64,000 bases of DNA. Source: Ga0077527 sp964433345 (GTDB taxonomy: Bacteria > Pseudomonadota > Gammaproteobacteria > Burkholderiales > SG8-41). Of the stretch, positions 50,596 to 60,799 are shown piece after piece. The position numbers and the translations under genes are program-made. The notes beneath the pieces were generated by a model, which was not told where the DNA came from, made no database searches, and saw only the letters and a program-made list of their open reading frames with translations. Within the stretch, counting starts at the first letter, position 1; each line of letters opens with the position of its first letter. The stretch is from the NCBI GenBank assembly GCA_964433345.1, contig CAYSQJ010000001.1, forward strand, positions 558,001 through 622,000. The letters run 5' to 3'.

Positions 50596-50660
50596 TGTCC
50601 GCCGTGCGCGCCAATCCGGGCGGCGCGGCGCAGTCCCCGGTTTAGTGATATTTTGTCCTG

Positions 50661-52004
<1,344 letters not shown>

Positions 52005-52181
52005 TGTATCGGCTCAAGGCATTGCGTTGCGCGGCCCAGCGTGGCTTTTCCCGGAATTTCGCATTTGCAAGGGCATATTTTGCGGAAGGTTGTGCTAGGA
52101 TTCTGCGCACTGTTCCGGATACGGAATGGACAGGGAAAATCGCGGAATCCGCTGTTGCATAAAATCTACAAGGAGTCAGCC

Positions 52182-52460
52182 ATGAACTTCACTTCCAGGA
52201 CGTCGGCCCCCGTCAAGCAACGCGGTCAGGGCATGACCGAATACATCATCATCGTGGCGCTGATCGCCATTGCCGCCATCGGCGTCTACAGCTTCTTCGG
52301 CCAGACCGTCCGCCAGCAGACGGCCGGCATGGCGCAGGAGCTGTCGGGCAAGAAGGCGACCAACGAGATCAAGGGCGCCCAGGACGCCGCCAAGGAAGCT
52401 TCCACCGATGCCACCAAGAAAAAGGGCATGGGTGATTACGAGAACACCGTAAGCAAGTAA
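52182..52460 (+). CDS. Flp-type pilin
   Basis: A 92-residue prepilin. A basic leader ends at Gly, followed by QGMTEYIIIVALIAIAAIGVYSFFG: the class IVb cleavage pattern with Glu at +5 and Tyr at +6, then one hydrophobic helix. The remaining 40 residues are Lys/Ala/Thr-rich. AAGGAG 6 bases upstream supports the ATG at 52182; upstream extensions of the frame lack a signal. It is the first gene of the Tad locus and the likely major subunit. Confidence 0.9.
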   Translation: MNFTSRTSAPVKQRGQGMTEYIIIVALIAIAAIGVYSFFGQTVRQQTAGMAQELSGKKATNEIKGAQDAAKEASTDATKKKGMGDYENTVSK

Positions 52461-52490
52461 GCGCCTCCGGCGCTTCGGTCGGGACAGGGG

Positions 52491-54029
52491 ATGCGTGGAC
52501 TTCGCCCCGGGAGGGGGCGACGTTTTCCATTTCTGAAACGCCAGCGAGGCCAAGCGCTGGCGTTCATTGGCGTCACCACGGTGGTCGTTTTGCTGGGCCT
52601 GTTGTTGCTGTACAACGTGGCCCAGCTGACGACCCAGAAAATGAAGTTGCAGAACACGGCAGACGCCGCGGCGTACAGCGGCGCGCTGACCGAGGCGCGG
52701 GATTACAACTTCACTGCCTACGCGAACCGGGCGATGATCGCCAACCAGGTCGCGGTTGCCCAGATCGTCGGCCTGCGCTCCTGGGCGCGCAATCTCGACA
52801 GCGTCTACAAGTCAGGCCCCTTCACCTGGGTGCCCGACACCTTTGCCAGCCTGTCCGCGCTCAGTGCGATGTGGACTACGGTATGGAACGTGGTGCGCAC
52901 TGCGGCAGGCGGCATCGAGTCGGTGATGAATGCCATCGCCGGACCCCTGGTGACGGTGCTCGACCTGCTGATCGACGCGCTGTACTACGGTTCCACGGCT
53001 TACCATGCCGCGATGATCCTGACGGTGCCCGAAACCGTTGTCGAAGTCATCGAAAAGAACGACCCGGATGCCTCCCTCAGCACCTCGCTGACCCAGATTG
53101 GTTTCGCCGCCAAGCATGCGCTGGATGTCTACGGTTTCACCAGCGATTACGATCCGACCAAGAGCGGCAACGATGACAACAAGTCCGGATCCAGCAAGGA
53201 CCGCCAGGCCAACGTCATCTTCAATTCCCAGGACGGCTTCTACAATTTCCGCAGCTATCCCTGGCCGTTGCCGATCCTGATCGATCCGACCAAGGCCATC
53301 CCCGGCAACTTCGGCACGATGTTCATGATCATGTACCACAGCGGCGGCACCGAGCTGAAGAACAAGAGCGGCACCTACATGAAAAGCTGGACCGGTGCCG
53401 ACGCGACCGGGCTGTTCACCATCCTGATGGTGTGGATCTTCGTGCCCTTTCCGGTGCCGATTCCGATTCCGATTCCGACCCCGCAGGGTTACGGCGCGGC
53501 GCTCGCTGGTTCCAACAACGACCTCCAGCCCGCCAGCGGCAACTTCAATCACAATTTTGCCCAGGCCTACGGCTCGACCTTCGTCAATCCGCTGACCATG
53601 ATCCCCGGCTGGATCAACGTCGGCAACGGCACCGGCGCGACGCTGGACAGCAATGGCGGACTGAAGAAGTACTGGGACGTCAGCAACCGCGACCAGGCTT
53701 CGGCGACCGCTAACCAGAACACCAGCGGCCCCGAACTGCTGATCGAGGTCGAAAAGCCGATGAGCAACATCGCGATCAGCAGCTCGCCGGGCATGAACAT
53801 CGGTGGCGGCGACACCGGCCAGCTGTGGCTGGCGGACGGCACGCAGGACAACAAGATCAAGTCGCTGTCGAAGGCGCAGTCGTATTTTGCGCGCCCGCCC
53901 AAGCTGTTTCCGCGGGGCGACGGAAAGACCGAATACGGCAGCCTCTACAACCCCTACTGGCAGGCGCGGCTGCTGCCCAACAACCTGCTCGAGCAGGGCG
54001 CCTCCATCCTGTCGCAGAGCTTCCCGTGA
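52491..54029 (+). CDS. TadG-like pilus assembly protein
   Basis: A 512-residue protein. The N-terminal hydrophobic segment (QRGQALAFIGVTTVVVLLGLLLLYN) and LTTQKMKLQNTADAAAYSGAL match the TadE/TadG family; the rest is a large extracytoplasmic part with no known domain. A Pro-Ile repeat (PVPIPIPIPTP) is encoded by a CCGATT tandem repeat at 53457-53474. Its stop overlaps the next start (TGATG). It starts 30 bp after the pilin gene and is probably a minor, surface-exposed subunit or anchor. Confidence 0.8.
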   Translation: MRGLRPGRGRRFPFLKRQRGQALAFIGVTTVVVLLGLLLLYNVAQLTTQKMKLQNTADAAAYSGALTEARDYNFTAYANRAMIANQVAVAQIVGLRSWARNLDSVYKSGPFTWVPDTFASLSALSAMWTTVWNVVRTAAGGIESVMNAIAGPLVTVLDLLIDALYYGSTAYHAAMILTVPETVVEVIEKNDPDASLSTSLTQIGFAAKHALDVYGFTSDYDPTKSGNDDNKSGSSKDRQANVIFNSQDGFYNFRSYPWPLPILIDPTKAIPGNFGTMFMIMYHSGGTELKNKSGTYMKSWTGADATGLFTILMVWIFVPFPVPIPIPIPTPQGYGAALAGSNNDLQPASGNFNHNFAQAYGSTFVNPLTMIPGWINVGNGTGATLDSNGGLKKYWDVSNRDQASATANQNTSGPELLIEVEKPMSNIAISSSPGMNIGGGDTGQLWLADGTQDNKIKSLSKAQSYFARPPKLFPRGDGKTEYGSLYNPYWQARLLPNNLLEQGASILSQSFP

Positions 54030-54805
54030 TGGCGGCCCGCGCAAATCATCAACGCTACGGGCCGCGCGGCAGGGCGGCCGGGCAGGCGCTCACCGAGTTC
54101 GTCATCGGCGCAGTGCTGTTCCTGATTCCGCTGTTCCTGATCATCCCGCTGCTCGGCAAGTATGCCGACATGAAGGCCTCGACCATCCAGGCCGCCCGCT
54201 ACAACGCCTGGGAGCGCACGGTCTGGTACGGCCAGACGGCCTCCAGCACCGGCGACTGGGAAGGCAATGACAAGAATGAAAGCACCATCAAGTCGGAGAT
54301 GGATGCGAAGTTCCTCAACAGCAACCTGTGGCACGACCGCGCCGGCACCGCGATGCTGGGCGGGTCCGCGAACTCGATAACCAACAACGACACTCCCGGC
54401 ACCGCCAACACCATCCTCGGCTTCGCGGTCTCGGTGGCCAATGCCATCGGGCCTTTCAACCTCGAAATGAAGGGCCTCTACGAGGGCACCGCGACGGTAA
54501 ACGTCGCCAACACCACCTCGGTCATCAGCGAAGTGCTGGGCAGCGGCGCGGGCGCCGACCCCGCGCGGATGAACCTGTCGATTTCCGACAAGAACGTCAT
54601 TCTCGCCAACGGCTGGGGCGCCAACGGCGCGGCGCATGTCAAGAAGCAGGTCCAGGGCCTGACGCCGACTTCGATCCTCAGCAATCCGGTGCTCGACGCG
54701 GTGCGCTGGATCCTGGTGCCCTTCACTCCGGAACTGGTGCCGACCGTGCTCGAGCTGGGCAAGATCGAGGTCGACCAGGTGCCGCCTGACCGCTTGGGCA
54801 ACTGA
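54029..54805 (+). CDS. TadE-like pseudopilin
   Basis: A 258-residue protein with the pseudopilin-type segment AAGQALTEFVIGAVLFLIPLFLIIPLLGK: Gly then Glu at +5 and a long hydrophobic helix. It is followed by a globular extracytoplasmic region rich in Asn and Ser. Start ATG overlaps the previous stop; the next gene overlaps its stop in turn (TGATG), so three genes are translationally coupled. Longer in-frame upstream starts lie inside the previous gene. Confidence 0.82.
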   Translation: MAARANHQRYGPRGRAAGQALTEFVIGAVLFLIPLFLIIPLLGKYADMKASTIQAARYNAWERTVWYGQTASSTGDWEGNDKNESTIKSEMDAKFLNSNLWHDRAGTAMLGGSANSITNNDTPGTANTILGFAVSVANAIGPFNLEMKGLYEGTATVNVANTTSVISEVLGSGAGADPARMNLSISDKNVILANGWGANGAAHVKKQVQGLTPTSILSNPVLDAVRWILVPFTPELVPTVLELGKIEVDQVPPDRLGN

Positions 54806-55530
54806 TGGTTACAGCGATGCAGGTTGCAGGCAGGATTCCCGCGCGCGCCATGCTGGCCGTCGTGCTTGCCGCGGCTTCGGCACAGCTCGCAGCGCAGGAC
54901 CGCTCGCCGCCGCCCTGCCCGGAGTTTCCGGTGCCGCATGTGGGCCAGTTGCAGTGGGTAGCCGAGAACATCCGCATGAACGGCGTGCCGATGCAGATCA
55001 AGGAACTTACTACCGAGCAGACGCCGCAACAGGTCATCGCCTTCTACAAGCGGCGCTGGAGTGATGCGCCGCCGTATTTCCATGAATACGAAGTCGCCGG
55101 GATGCCCGTGATCGCGACGCTGCGCAGGGGCTGTTTCTACACGGTGCAGGTGCAGTCGCATGGCCGCGGTGCGAAGGCGCTGCTGGGCGTGACCACGAAG
55201 CCGGAACCTGGCCAGGCAAAAACCGCCGGTGCCGGATTTCCCAACATGAACGGCAGCAAGGTGCTCAACGACATCGACCATTTCGATACCGGCAAGACAG
55301 GGCGCACGATATTGCTGACCAACAGCTACTCGCCGGATGCCAACCTGAATTTCTACCGCCGCGTGATGGCCGACGACGGCTGGACCGCGGTAATCGATCG
55401 CCCGGTGGAAGGCAACAAGGGCATTTCGCACGTTCTCGTGATGAAACGGGGTTATCATGAAGCCAACCTCACGATCACCCCGGGCAAGGCCGGCACCAAC
55501 GTGCTGGCCACATTTGTGGACAAGCCATGA
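54805..55530 (+). CDS. Secreted protein of unknown function in the Tad locus
   Basis: A 241-residue protein with an N-terminal signal-like segment (ARAMLAVVLAAASAQLAAQ) and two later cysteines at CPEF and RGCFYT. No conserved domain is recognised. Motif-like features are EQTPQQVIAFYKRRW, reminiscent of a small alpha/beta repeat, repeated loosely at SPDANLNFYRRVMADDGW. Both segments precede a short basic strand, so it may hold two copies of one fold. Overlapping starts and stops tie it to the neighbouring tad genes, which argues for a pilus-related function. Confidence 0.7.
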   Translation: MVTAMQVAGRIPARAMLAVVLAAASAQLAAQDRSPPPCPEFPVPHVGQLQWVAENIRMNGVPMQIKELTTEQTPQQVIAFYKRRWSDAPPYFHEYEVAGMPVIATLRRGCFYTVQVQSHGRGAKALLGVTTKPEPGQAKTAGAGFPNMNGSKVLNDIDHFDTGKTGRTILLTNSYSPDANLNFYRRVMADDGWTAVIDRPVEGNKGISHVLVMKRGYHEANLTITPGKAGTNVLATFVDKP

Positions 55531-55772
55531 ACAAGAACGATACGGGAGGCCGTAACGTCCGCCGCAGCCTGCGCGGGCGTCTCAGGTCAGGCGGTCAGGC
55601 CAGCGTCGAATACACGATGGTGGTCATGCTGGTCGTCATTGTGCTGATCAGTTACGAAGATGAGTCGGGCGTGGTGCGTTCCGCGATCGGCGACGTGGTC
55701 CAGGCGCTGAAGGATTTTTTCGGCGCCTACTCATGGGCAATTTCATTCTCCAACAACATAACTCCCCTGTAA
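55527..55772 (+). CDS. Second pilin-like protein
   Basis: An 81-residue protein. A basic leader (RRSLRGRLRSGG) precedes QASVEYTMVVMLVVIVLISYE, again Gly, then Glu at +5 and Tyr at +6. The C-terminal 35 residues are mixed and uncharged. It overlaps the previous gene by 4 bp (ATGA). Probably a minor Flp-type pilin. Its sequence differs from the first pilin outside the cleavage site. Confidence 0.78.
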   Translation: MNKNDTGGRNVRRSLRGRLRSGGQASVEYTMVVMLVVIVLISYEDESGVVRSAIGDVVQALKDFFGAYSWAISFSNNITPL

Positions 55773-55782
55773 CAGGTCCCCA

Positions 55783-56811
55783 ATGGCACTCCGACTCGAT
55801 CGCATCAACCGTACCTGGCTCATGCTGTTCATCGCGATAATCATGGCGCTGGCGGCGGCCTGGCTGACCAAGCAGTATCTGGATGTCAGGGAAAGGCGCA
55901 TCCAGGAAGAACTTGCAGAGAAGGCCAAGGGCGGGCCAACCGCGCGGGTGGTGGTGCCTGTGCGCAACCTGCCCGCCGGCAGCTCGATCAGCGGCGACGT
56001 GGTGGCCGGGCGCAGCATACCGGCGGACCTCGTCAGCTCGGACATGCTTACGCCCGACATGTTCGAGAAGTTCGACGGCGCGAAGCTGCTGCGCAACGTC
56101 GAGCGCGGGCATCCGCTGCGCGCATCGGACATCGAGGAAAAGGGCAAGGATTTCTCCTCGCTGATCGCCGAAGGCAGCCGCGCCATCACGATCGACATCG
56201 ACGAGCTAAACTCGATCGCGCAGATGGTGCGGCCGGGCAACCTGGTCGACCTGTTCCTGATCATGCCCGACCTGTCCGACCTCTCCAGCGGCAACAACCA
56301 GCAGATCTCGCTGCTGATGCAGCGGGTCAAGGTGATCGCGACCGGCCAGACCGTGCGCAAGGCCGATGCCTTCACCGCGCCTCAGCCCGGCGTTCCGCAG
56401 GGCGTCGTGCGCTACTCCAACCTGACCTTCGAGGTAAGCCCCGACCAGGCCGCACGCATTGCGCTGGCCCAGCAGCTGGGCCGGATACGGGCGGTGCTGC
56501 GTCAGGAGCCCGACGAGGAGATCGTGCGTCTCGGCAGGATCAATACCAAGAACCTGCTGAAAAAGGGCTACCTCCTCGACGAAGCGGAAGAGGCTGACGG
56601 TTCCGCTGTCGAGTACATCATCGGCGGCAAGGGCGGTGGCGGTGTCGGCAACACCATCACCGTCAATGTGCCCGGGCTGACGCCGCCGGCGCCGGGAACC
56701 CCGGGTGTGCCGGCCACTGCCGCGCCGGCCGCGGCCGGCGCCCCGGCGCTGCCGCCGGGCGTGCCCGCCGCCGCACAGCCGTACCTCCAGCCGCCGTCTG
56801 CAGCGAAGTAA
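55783..56811 (+). CDS. cpaB: Flp pilus assembly protein CpaB/RcpC
   Basis: A 342-residue protein: one N-terminal membrane helix (WLMLFIAIIMALAAAWL), a SAF-type domain (about 50-120, VPVRNLPAGSSISGDVV), an RcpC/CpaB domain to about 230 with GSRAITIDIDELNSIAQMVRPGNLVDLFL, and a Pro/Ala/Gly-rich C-terminal tail from about 285. It anchors the secretin complex in the Tad pilus. Lies between the pilin-like gene and the secretin, the standard order. Confidence 0.92.
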   Translation: MALRLDRINRTWLMLFIAIIMALAAAWLTKQYLDVRERRIQEELAEKAKGGPTARVVVPVRNLPAGSSISGDVVAGRSIPADLVSSDMLTPDMFEKFDGAKLLRNVERGHPLRASDIEEKGKDFSSLIAEGSRAITIDIDELNSIAQMVRPGNLVDLFLIMPDLSDLSSGNNQQISLLMQRVKVIATGQTVRKADAFTAPQPGVPQGVVRYSNLTFEVSPDQAARIALAQQLGRIRAVLRQEPDEEIVRLGRINTKNLLKKGYLLDEAEEADGSAVEYIIGGKGGGGVGNTITVNVPGLTPPAPGTPGVPATAAPAAAGAPALPPGVPAAAQPYLQPPSAAK

Positions 56812-56828
56812 TCACGAGTCCCGGGACA

Positions 56829-58199
56829 ATGACCATGTTCAAAAACGCATTCATCAGCCTCCTCGCCCTGCTGTCCTTCGGCCTTGCCGCGCCGCTTGCC
56901 GCGCAGAACAAGCCTGCCACCGATGCCGGCCTGATTTCCATGTTTCATGGCGAAGTGCGCACCCTGCCAACCGGCAAGGTGGCTCGCGTCGCCGTCGGCA
57001 ACGGCCGACTGCTCACGACCAATGTGCTCGAGAACGAGATCGTGCTGCTGGCCGAGGCTGCCGGAGACACCAGCCTGTTCATCTGGCTCAAGGACGGCAG
57101 CCTGCGCAAATACGCGGTGCGCATATCCCCGGCGGACGTCGCTGAAACCGTGGCCCAGGTCCGGAAAATCCTCAGCGCCATACCCGGCATGCGCGTCGAA
57201 CAGGTGGGCAGCCATGCCGTGGTCACCGGCGCGACATCCAAGGCCAACCTGCAGCTGATCAGCAACGCCGTCGGCAAGTTTCCCCAGGTGCTGAACATGG
57301 CACGCGAGGAAGACATCACGATGCGCAAGATGGTCTACCTCAAGGTGCAGCTGATCGAATTCCGCCGTTCCGCCTTCGAGAACCTCGGCATCCAGTGGCA
57401 GCAGTCGATGACCGGTCCCGCGGCCGGCTTTGCCTGGGACCTGGTGACCTCCAGCGGTTTCACCGCCCGCCAGTCCGATCCGGGGCTCGCCGCGGCAGTG
57501 CCCGGCCGCATCACGCCCAATGGCCTGCCGGGAACCGCGGCGCCGATTCTGCCGGGCCTGCCGCCGCGGGTGAGCCCGCCGGTCGGCTACCTCGGTATTG
57601 CCACCAGCATCACTTCGCGCATCAACCTCGCGGTGACCAATGGTGACGCCTACATCCTCGCCACCCCTGAACTGTCGACCCGCAGCGGCGGCGAGGCGAA
57701 GTTTCTCGCCGGCGGCCAGATTCCCATCGTGACTCCGGCTTCGGGGCTCAATCCCGCGTCCGTGACCTACAAGGACTACGGCATCAAGCTCACGATCAAG
57801 CCGGTGGCCGATGCCGACAGCAACATCGTCGCGACCATTCAGACCGAGGTGAGCTCGATCGATCCGGCGACCACGGTGCAGGGCAACCCCGGCTTCCTGA
57901 CGCGGCAGACCGATTCCGAAATCAACGTCAAGACCGGCCAGACCATCGTCATGTCCGGCCTGGTCAACGCCGACCTCTCCAACCAGGTCGACAAGCTGCC
58001 GTGGCTCGGCGACCTGCCGATTCTCGGCAACCTGTTCCGCTCCACCAATTTCCGCAACAACCGCAGCGACCTGGTGGTGTTCGTGACCCCGCAGGTTTTC
58101 GATCCCAACACGACACTCAACCGCGAGCGCATCGAGAAGGGCAAGGACCTGCGCGAGCGCTATGAGGGTTTCATCGGCAAAAAAGGCATCGTTGACTGA
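56829..58199 (+). CDS. cpaC: Tad secretin CpaC/RcpA
   Basis: A 456-residue outer-membrane secretin. Signal peptide ending at PLAAQN; an N-terminal BON/pilus-type domain (GKVARVAVGNGRLLTTNVLENEIVLLAEAAGDTSLF as segments), a second region with RVEQVGSHAVVTG, and the secretin C-terminal beta domain with VTPASGLNPASVTYKDYGIKL and the closing WLGDLPILGNLF...LVVFVTP. It forms the outer-membrane channel for Flp pili. It is 17 bp after cpaB. Confidence 0.93.
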   Translation: MTMFKNAFISLLALLSFGLAAPLAAQNKPATDAGLISMFHGEVRTLPTGKVARVAVGNGRLLTTNVLENEIVLLAEAAGDTSLFIWLKDGSLRKYAVRISPADVAETVAQVRKILSAIPGMRVEQVGSHAVVTGATSKANLQLISNAVGKFPQVLNMAREEDITMRKMVYLKVQLIEFRRSAFENLGIQWQQSMTGPAAGFAWDLVTSSGFTARQSDPGLAAAVPGRITPNGLPGTAAPILPGLPPRVSPPVGYLGIATSITSRINLAVTNGDAYILATPELSTRSGGEAKFLAGGQIPIVTPASGLNPASVTYKDYGIKLTIKPVADADSNIVATIQTEVSSIDPATTVQGNPGFLTRQTDSEINVKTGQTIVMSGLVNADLSNQVDKLPWLGDLPILGNLFRSTNFRNNRSDLVVFVTPQVFDPNTTLNRERIEKGKDLRERYEGFIGKKGIVD

Positions 58200-58214
58200 A
58201 GGGGTGCAAGCAGG

Positions 58215-59939
58215 ATGTTTTCGATCGAAGTGACGAGTCCCAAGGGACAAAAAGAGAAAGTCGACTGCGCAATTGACGCCTGTTCCATCGGCAAGGGAGA
58301 CGAAAACCTGATCGTCGTGCGCGGCTGGTCGGTCGGCAAGAAACACGCGACCATCCGCCAGCAGCCCGACGGGTTCTACCTCGATGACCATGGCGCCATC
58401 GGCGGCACCGAGGTCAACGGCAAGAACATCGACGGCACCTACGGGCCGCTGAAACCCGACGACACGATCCTCATCGGCGGCTATCGCATCAAGGTGCTGA
58501 ACGGCGCCGCGCCGGCCCAGGCCGCTCCGGCGGCTGCCGCCGCGGCCCCGGCTGCTGCACCCGCCGCCGCTCCGGCGGCGCCGGCCCAGGCTCCCGCTGC
58601 GGCGCCGGCAGCACCCGCCGCACCTGCCGCACCTGCCGTCGAATCCCCGTCCGCCAAGGCGATCCAGGAAATCAATGCCGCGCGCAACATGGTGCACATG
58701 AAGCTGATCCAGGCCATGGACCTGCGCCGGCTCGACGTGTCGCGCATGGCCGAGCAGGAACTGCGCGAGACCACCAAGACGATGATCGACGAGATCATCG
58801 CCAACGACAAATCCTTTCCCTCCCATCTCGACAAGGCGCGCATCGGCAAGGCGGTGCTTGACGAGGTCGTCGGCCTCGGCCCGCTGGAAGACCTGCTGGC
58901 CGATCCGGCGGTCACCGAGATCATGGTCAACCGCTACGACCAGATCTACATCGAGCGCGCCGGCAAGCTGACGCTCTCCGAGATCACCTTCTCCAGCGAA
59001 AAGGCCGTCGTCGGCGCCATCGAGCGCATCGTCGCGCCGCTGGGCCGCCGCATCGACGAGTCCTCGCCGATGGTCGACGCGCGGCTGAAGGACGGCTCCC
59101 GCGTCAACGCGGTGATCCCGCCGCTGGCGCTGAAGGGCGCCAACATCACCATCCGCAAGTTCTCCAAGGAGAAGCTCAAGGACAAGGACCTGATCAACTT
59201 CGGGTCGATCACCGCCGACATGATGAAGTTCATGGAGCAGGCGGTTCTGCATGCCTGCAACATCGTCATTTCCGGGGGCACCGGATCGGGCAAGACGACG
59301 CTGCTCAACGTGCTGTCGAACTACATACCCGAGGACGAGCGCATCATCACCGTGGAAGACGCGGCGGAACTGCAGCTGTCGCAGCCGCACGTGATTTCGC
59401 TGGAGTCGCGCCCGCCCAACTCCGAGGGCAAGGGCGCGGTGCATATCCGCGACCTGGTCAAGAACTGTCTGCGCATGCGTCCCGACCGCATCGTCGTCGG
59501 CGAGTGCCGCGGCGGCGAGGCACTGGACATGCTGCAGGCGATGAACACCGGCCATGACGGCTCGCTGACCACGGCGCACGCCAACACGCCGCGCGACTGT
59601 CTGGCCCGCCTCGAGGTGATGACCCTGATGTCGGGGCTGGACCTGCCGATCCGCGCCATCCGCGAGCAGATCGCATCCGCGGTGCACGTCATCATCCAGC
59701 AGAGCCGCTTTCCCGACGGCTCGCGCAAGGTGACGCACATTACCGAGATCACCGGCATGGAAGGTGAGGTCATCCAGATGCAGGACATTTTCCTGTTCAA
59801 GCAGGACGGCTACGACGAGAAGGGCAAGATCAAGGGCCGCTTCATCGCCACCGGCAACATTCCGGAGCTCTACCAGAGGCTCCAGCAGCGCGGCATCCCG
59901 GTCGACCTCAGCATCTTCAAGCCCGAGGGCCGCGCCTGA
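58215..59939 (+). CDS. cpaF: Tad secretion ATPase CpaF/TadA with N-terminal FHA-like domain
   Basis: A 574-residue motor ATPase. Residues 1-95 form an FHA-like domain, but its phosphothreonine contacts are replaced: IGKGDEN (Lys for Arg), VGKKHATI (Gly for Ser), AIGGTEVNG (Gly for Asn). An Ala/Pro linker of about 55 residues follows. The CpaF core has Walker A GGTGSGKTT (354-362), ITVEDAAELQL, PDRIVVGECRGGEALDML and HDGSLTTAHAN. It powers Flp pilus assembly with TadB and TadC. The FHA fold likely serves protein contacts rather than classical phosphothreonine reading. Confidence 0.93.
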   Translation: MFSIEVTSPKGQKEKVDCAIDACSIGKGDENLIVVRGWSVGKKHATIRQQPDGFYLDDHGAIGGTEVNGKNIDGTYGPLKPDDTILIGGYRIKVLNGAAPAQAAPAAAAAAPAAAPAAAPAAPAQAPAAAPAAPAAPAAPAVESPSAKAIQEINAARNMVHMKLIQAMDLRRLDVSRMAEQELRETTKTMIDEIIANDKSFPSHLDKARIGKAVLDEVVGLGPLEDLLADPAVTEIMVNRYDQIYIERAGKLTLSEITFSSEKAVVGAIERIVAPLGRRIDESSPMVDARLKDGSRVNAVIPPLALKGANITIRKFSKEKLKDKDLINFGSITADMMKFMEQAVLHACNIVISGGTGSGKTTLLNVLSNYIPEDERIITVEDAAELQLSQPHVISLESRPPNSEGKGAVHIRDLVKNCLRMRPDRIVVGECRGGEALDMLQAMNTGHDGSLTTAHANTPRDCLARLEVMTLMSGLDLPIRAIREQIASAVHVIIQQSRFPDGSRKVTHITEITGMEGEVIQMQDIFLFKQDGYDEKGKIKGRFIATGNIPELYQRLQQRGIPVDLSIFKPEGRA

Positions 59940-60799
59940 TGTTCGACAACCTCGACGTGCTGCTGGCGGTGCTCGCCTTCATCGGCATCGTCGTCTTCTG
60001 GTCGATCATCCAGGTCGTCCGCGACCTGCTGGCCAAGCAGAAGCAGACCATAGCGCGCCAGGCGGAGGAGGAGGGCGGCCTGCGCGACATGTTCATCGCG
60101 GTCGATCCGCAGAAGCTGTTCTACTACAACATCGCAGCGATGTTCATCGTGCCGGCGCTGCTGTGGGGGTTCACCGGCAACGCGGTGCTGGTGGTCGGCG
60201 CCGCGATCGTCATCGTCATCATGCCCAAGCTGTCGGTGAACTGGCTGAAGAAACGCCGCTTCACGCAGTTCGAGCGCCAGCTGCCCGATGCGCTGCTGAT
60301 GGTGTCCGGCGCGATGCGCGCGGGCGCGAGCCTGACCGTGGCGATGGAGAGCATGGTCAAGGAGCAGCGGCCGCCGCTGTCCCAGGAATTCGACCTGCTG
60401 CTGCGCGAGCAGCGCGTCGGCGTCGATTTCGACACCGCGCTTAAGAACATGGAGAAGCGGCTGCCGATACAGGACTTCATCATGGTGGTCTCCGGCATGC
60501 GCATCTCGCGCGAGGTCGGCGGCAACCTTGCCGATATCCTCGAGACGCTGGCCGACACGCTGCGCATGAAGCACCAGATGGAAGGCAAGATCAAGGCGCT
60601 GACCGCGCAGGGCAAGATGCAGGGCCTGGTGATGACCAGCCTGCCGCTGTTCCTGATGTTCATCCTGACGCACATGGAACCCGAGGCGATGGCGCCGCTC
60701 TACAACACCTACGTCGGCTGGGCGACGCTCGCCGTCATCGCGGTGATGGAGGTGGTCGGCTACATGGCCATCCAGAAAATCGTGAGCATTGACGTATGA
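59939..60799 (+). CDS. tadB: Tad inner-membrane platform protein TadB
   Basis: A 286-residue member of the GspF/TadB family. Hydrophobic segments at about 5-25 and 60-100, a cytosolic region with QLPDALLMVSGAMRAGASLTVAMESM and SREVGGNLADILETLADTLR, and C-terminal helices (LPLFLMFILTHM; TLAVIAVMEVVGYMAI). It forms the membrane base on which CpaF acts. Start overlaps the cpaF stop (TGATG). Confidence 0.93.
   Translation: MFDNLDVLLAVLAFIGIVVFWSIIQVVRDLLAKQKQTIARQAEEEGGLRDMFIAVDPQKLFYYNIAAMFIVPALLWGFTGNAVLVVGAAIVIVIMPKLSVNWLKKRRFTQFERQLPDALLMVSGAMRAGASLTVAMESMVKEQRPPLSQEFDLLLREQRVGVDFDTALKNMEKRLPIQDFIMVVSGMRISREVGGNLADILETLADTLRMKHQMEGKIKALTAQGKMQGLVMTSLPLFLMFILTHMEPEAMAPLYNTYVGWATLAVIAVMEVVGYMAIQKIVSIDV

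Noticed and set aside
52070..52100. Sigma-54 promoter before the Flp pilin (GGCATATTTTGC)
   Set aside because: The GG to GC distance is two bases too short for sigma-54, so only a sigma-70-type promoter can be considered.
53457..53474. CCGATT tandem repeat in the TadG-like gene as a phase-variation switch
   Set aside because: The unit is 6 bp, so gain or loss keeps the reading frame; it only alters the length of a Pro-Ile stretch.
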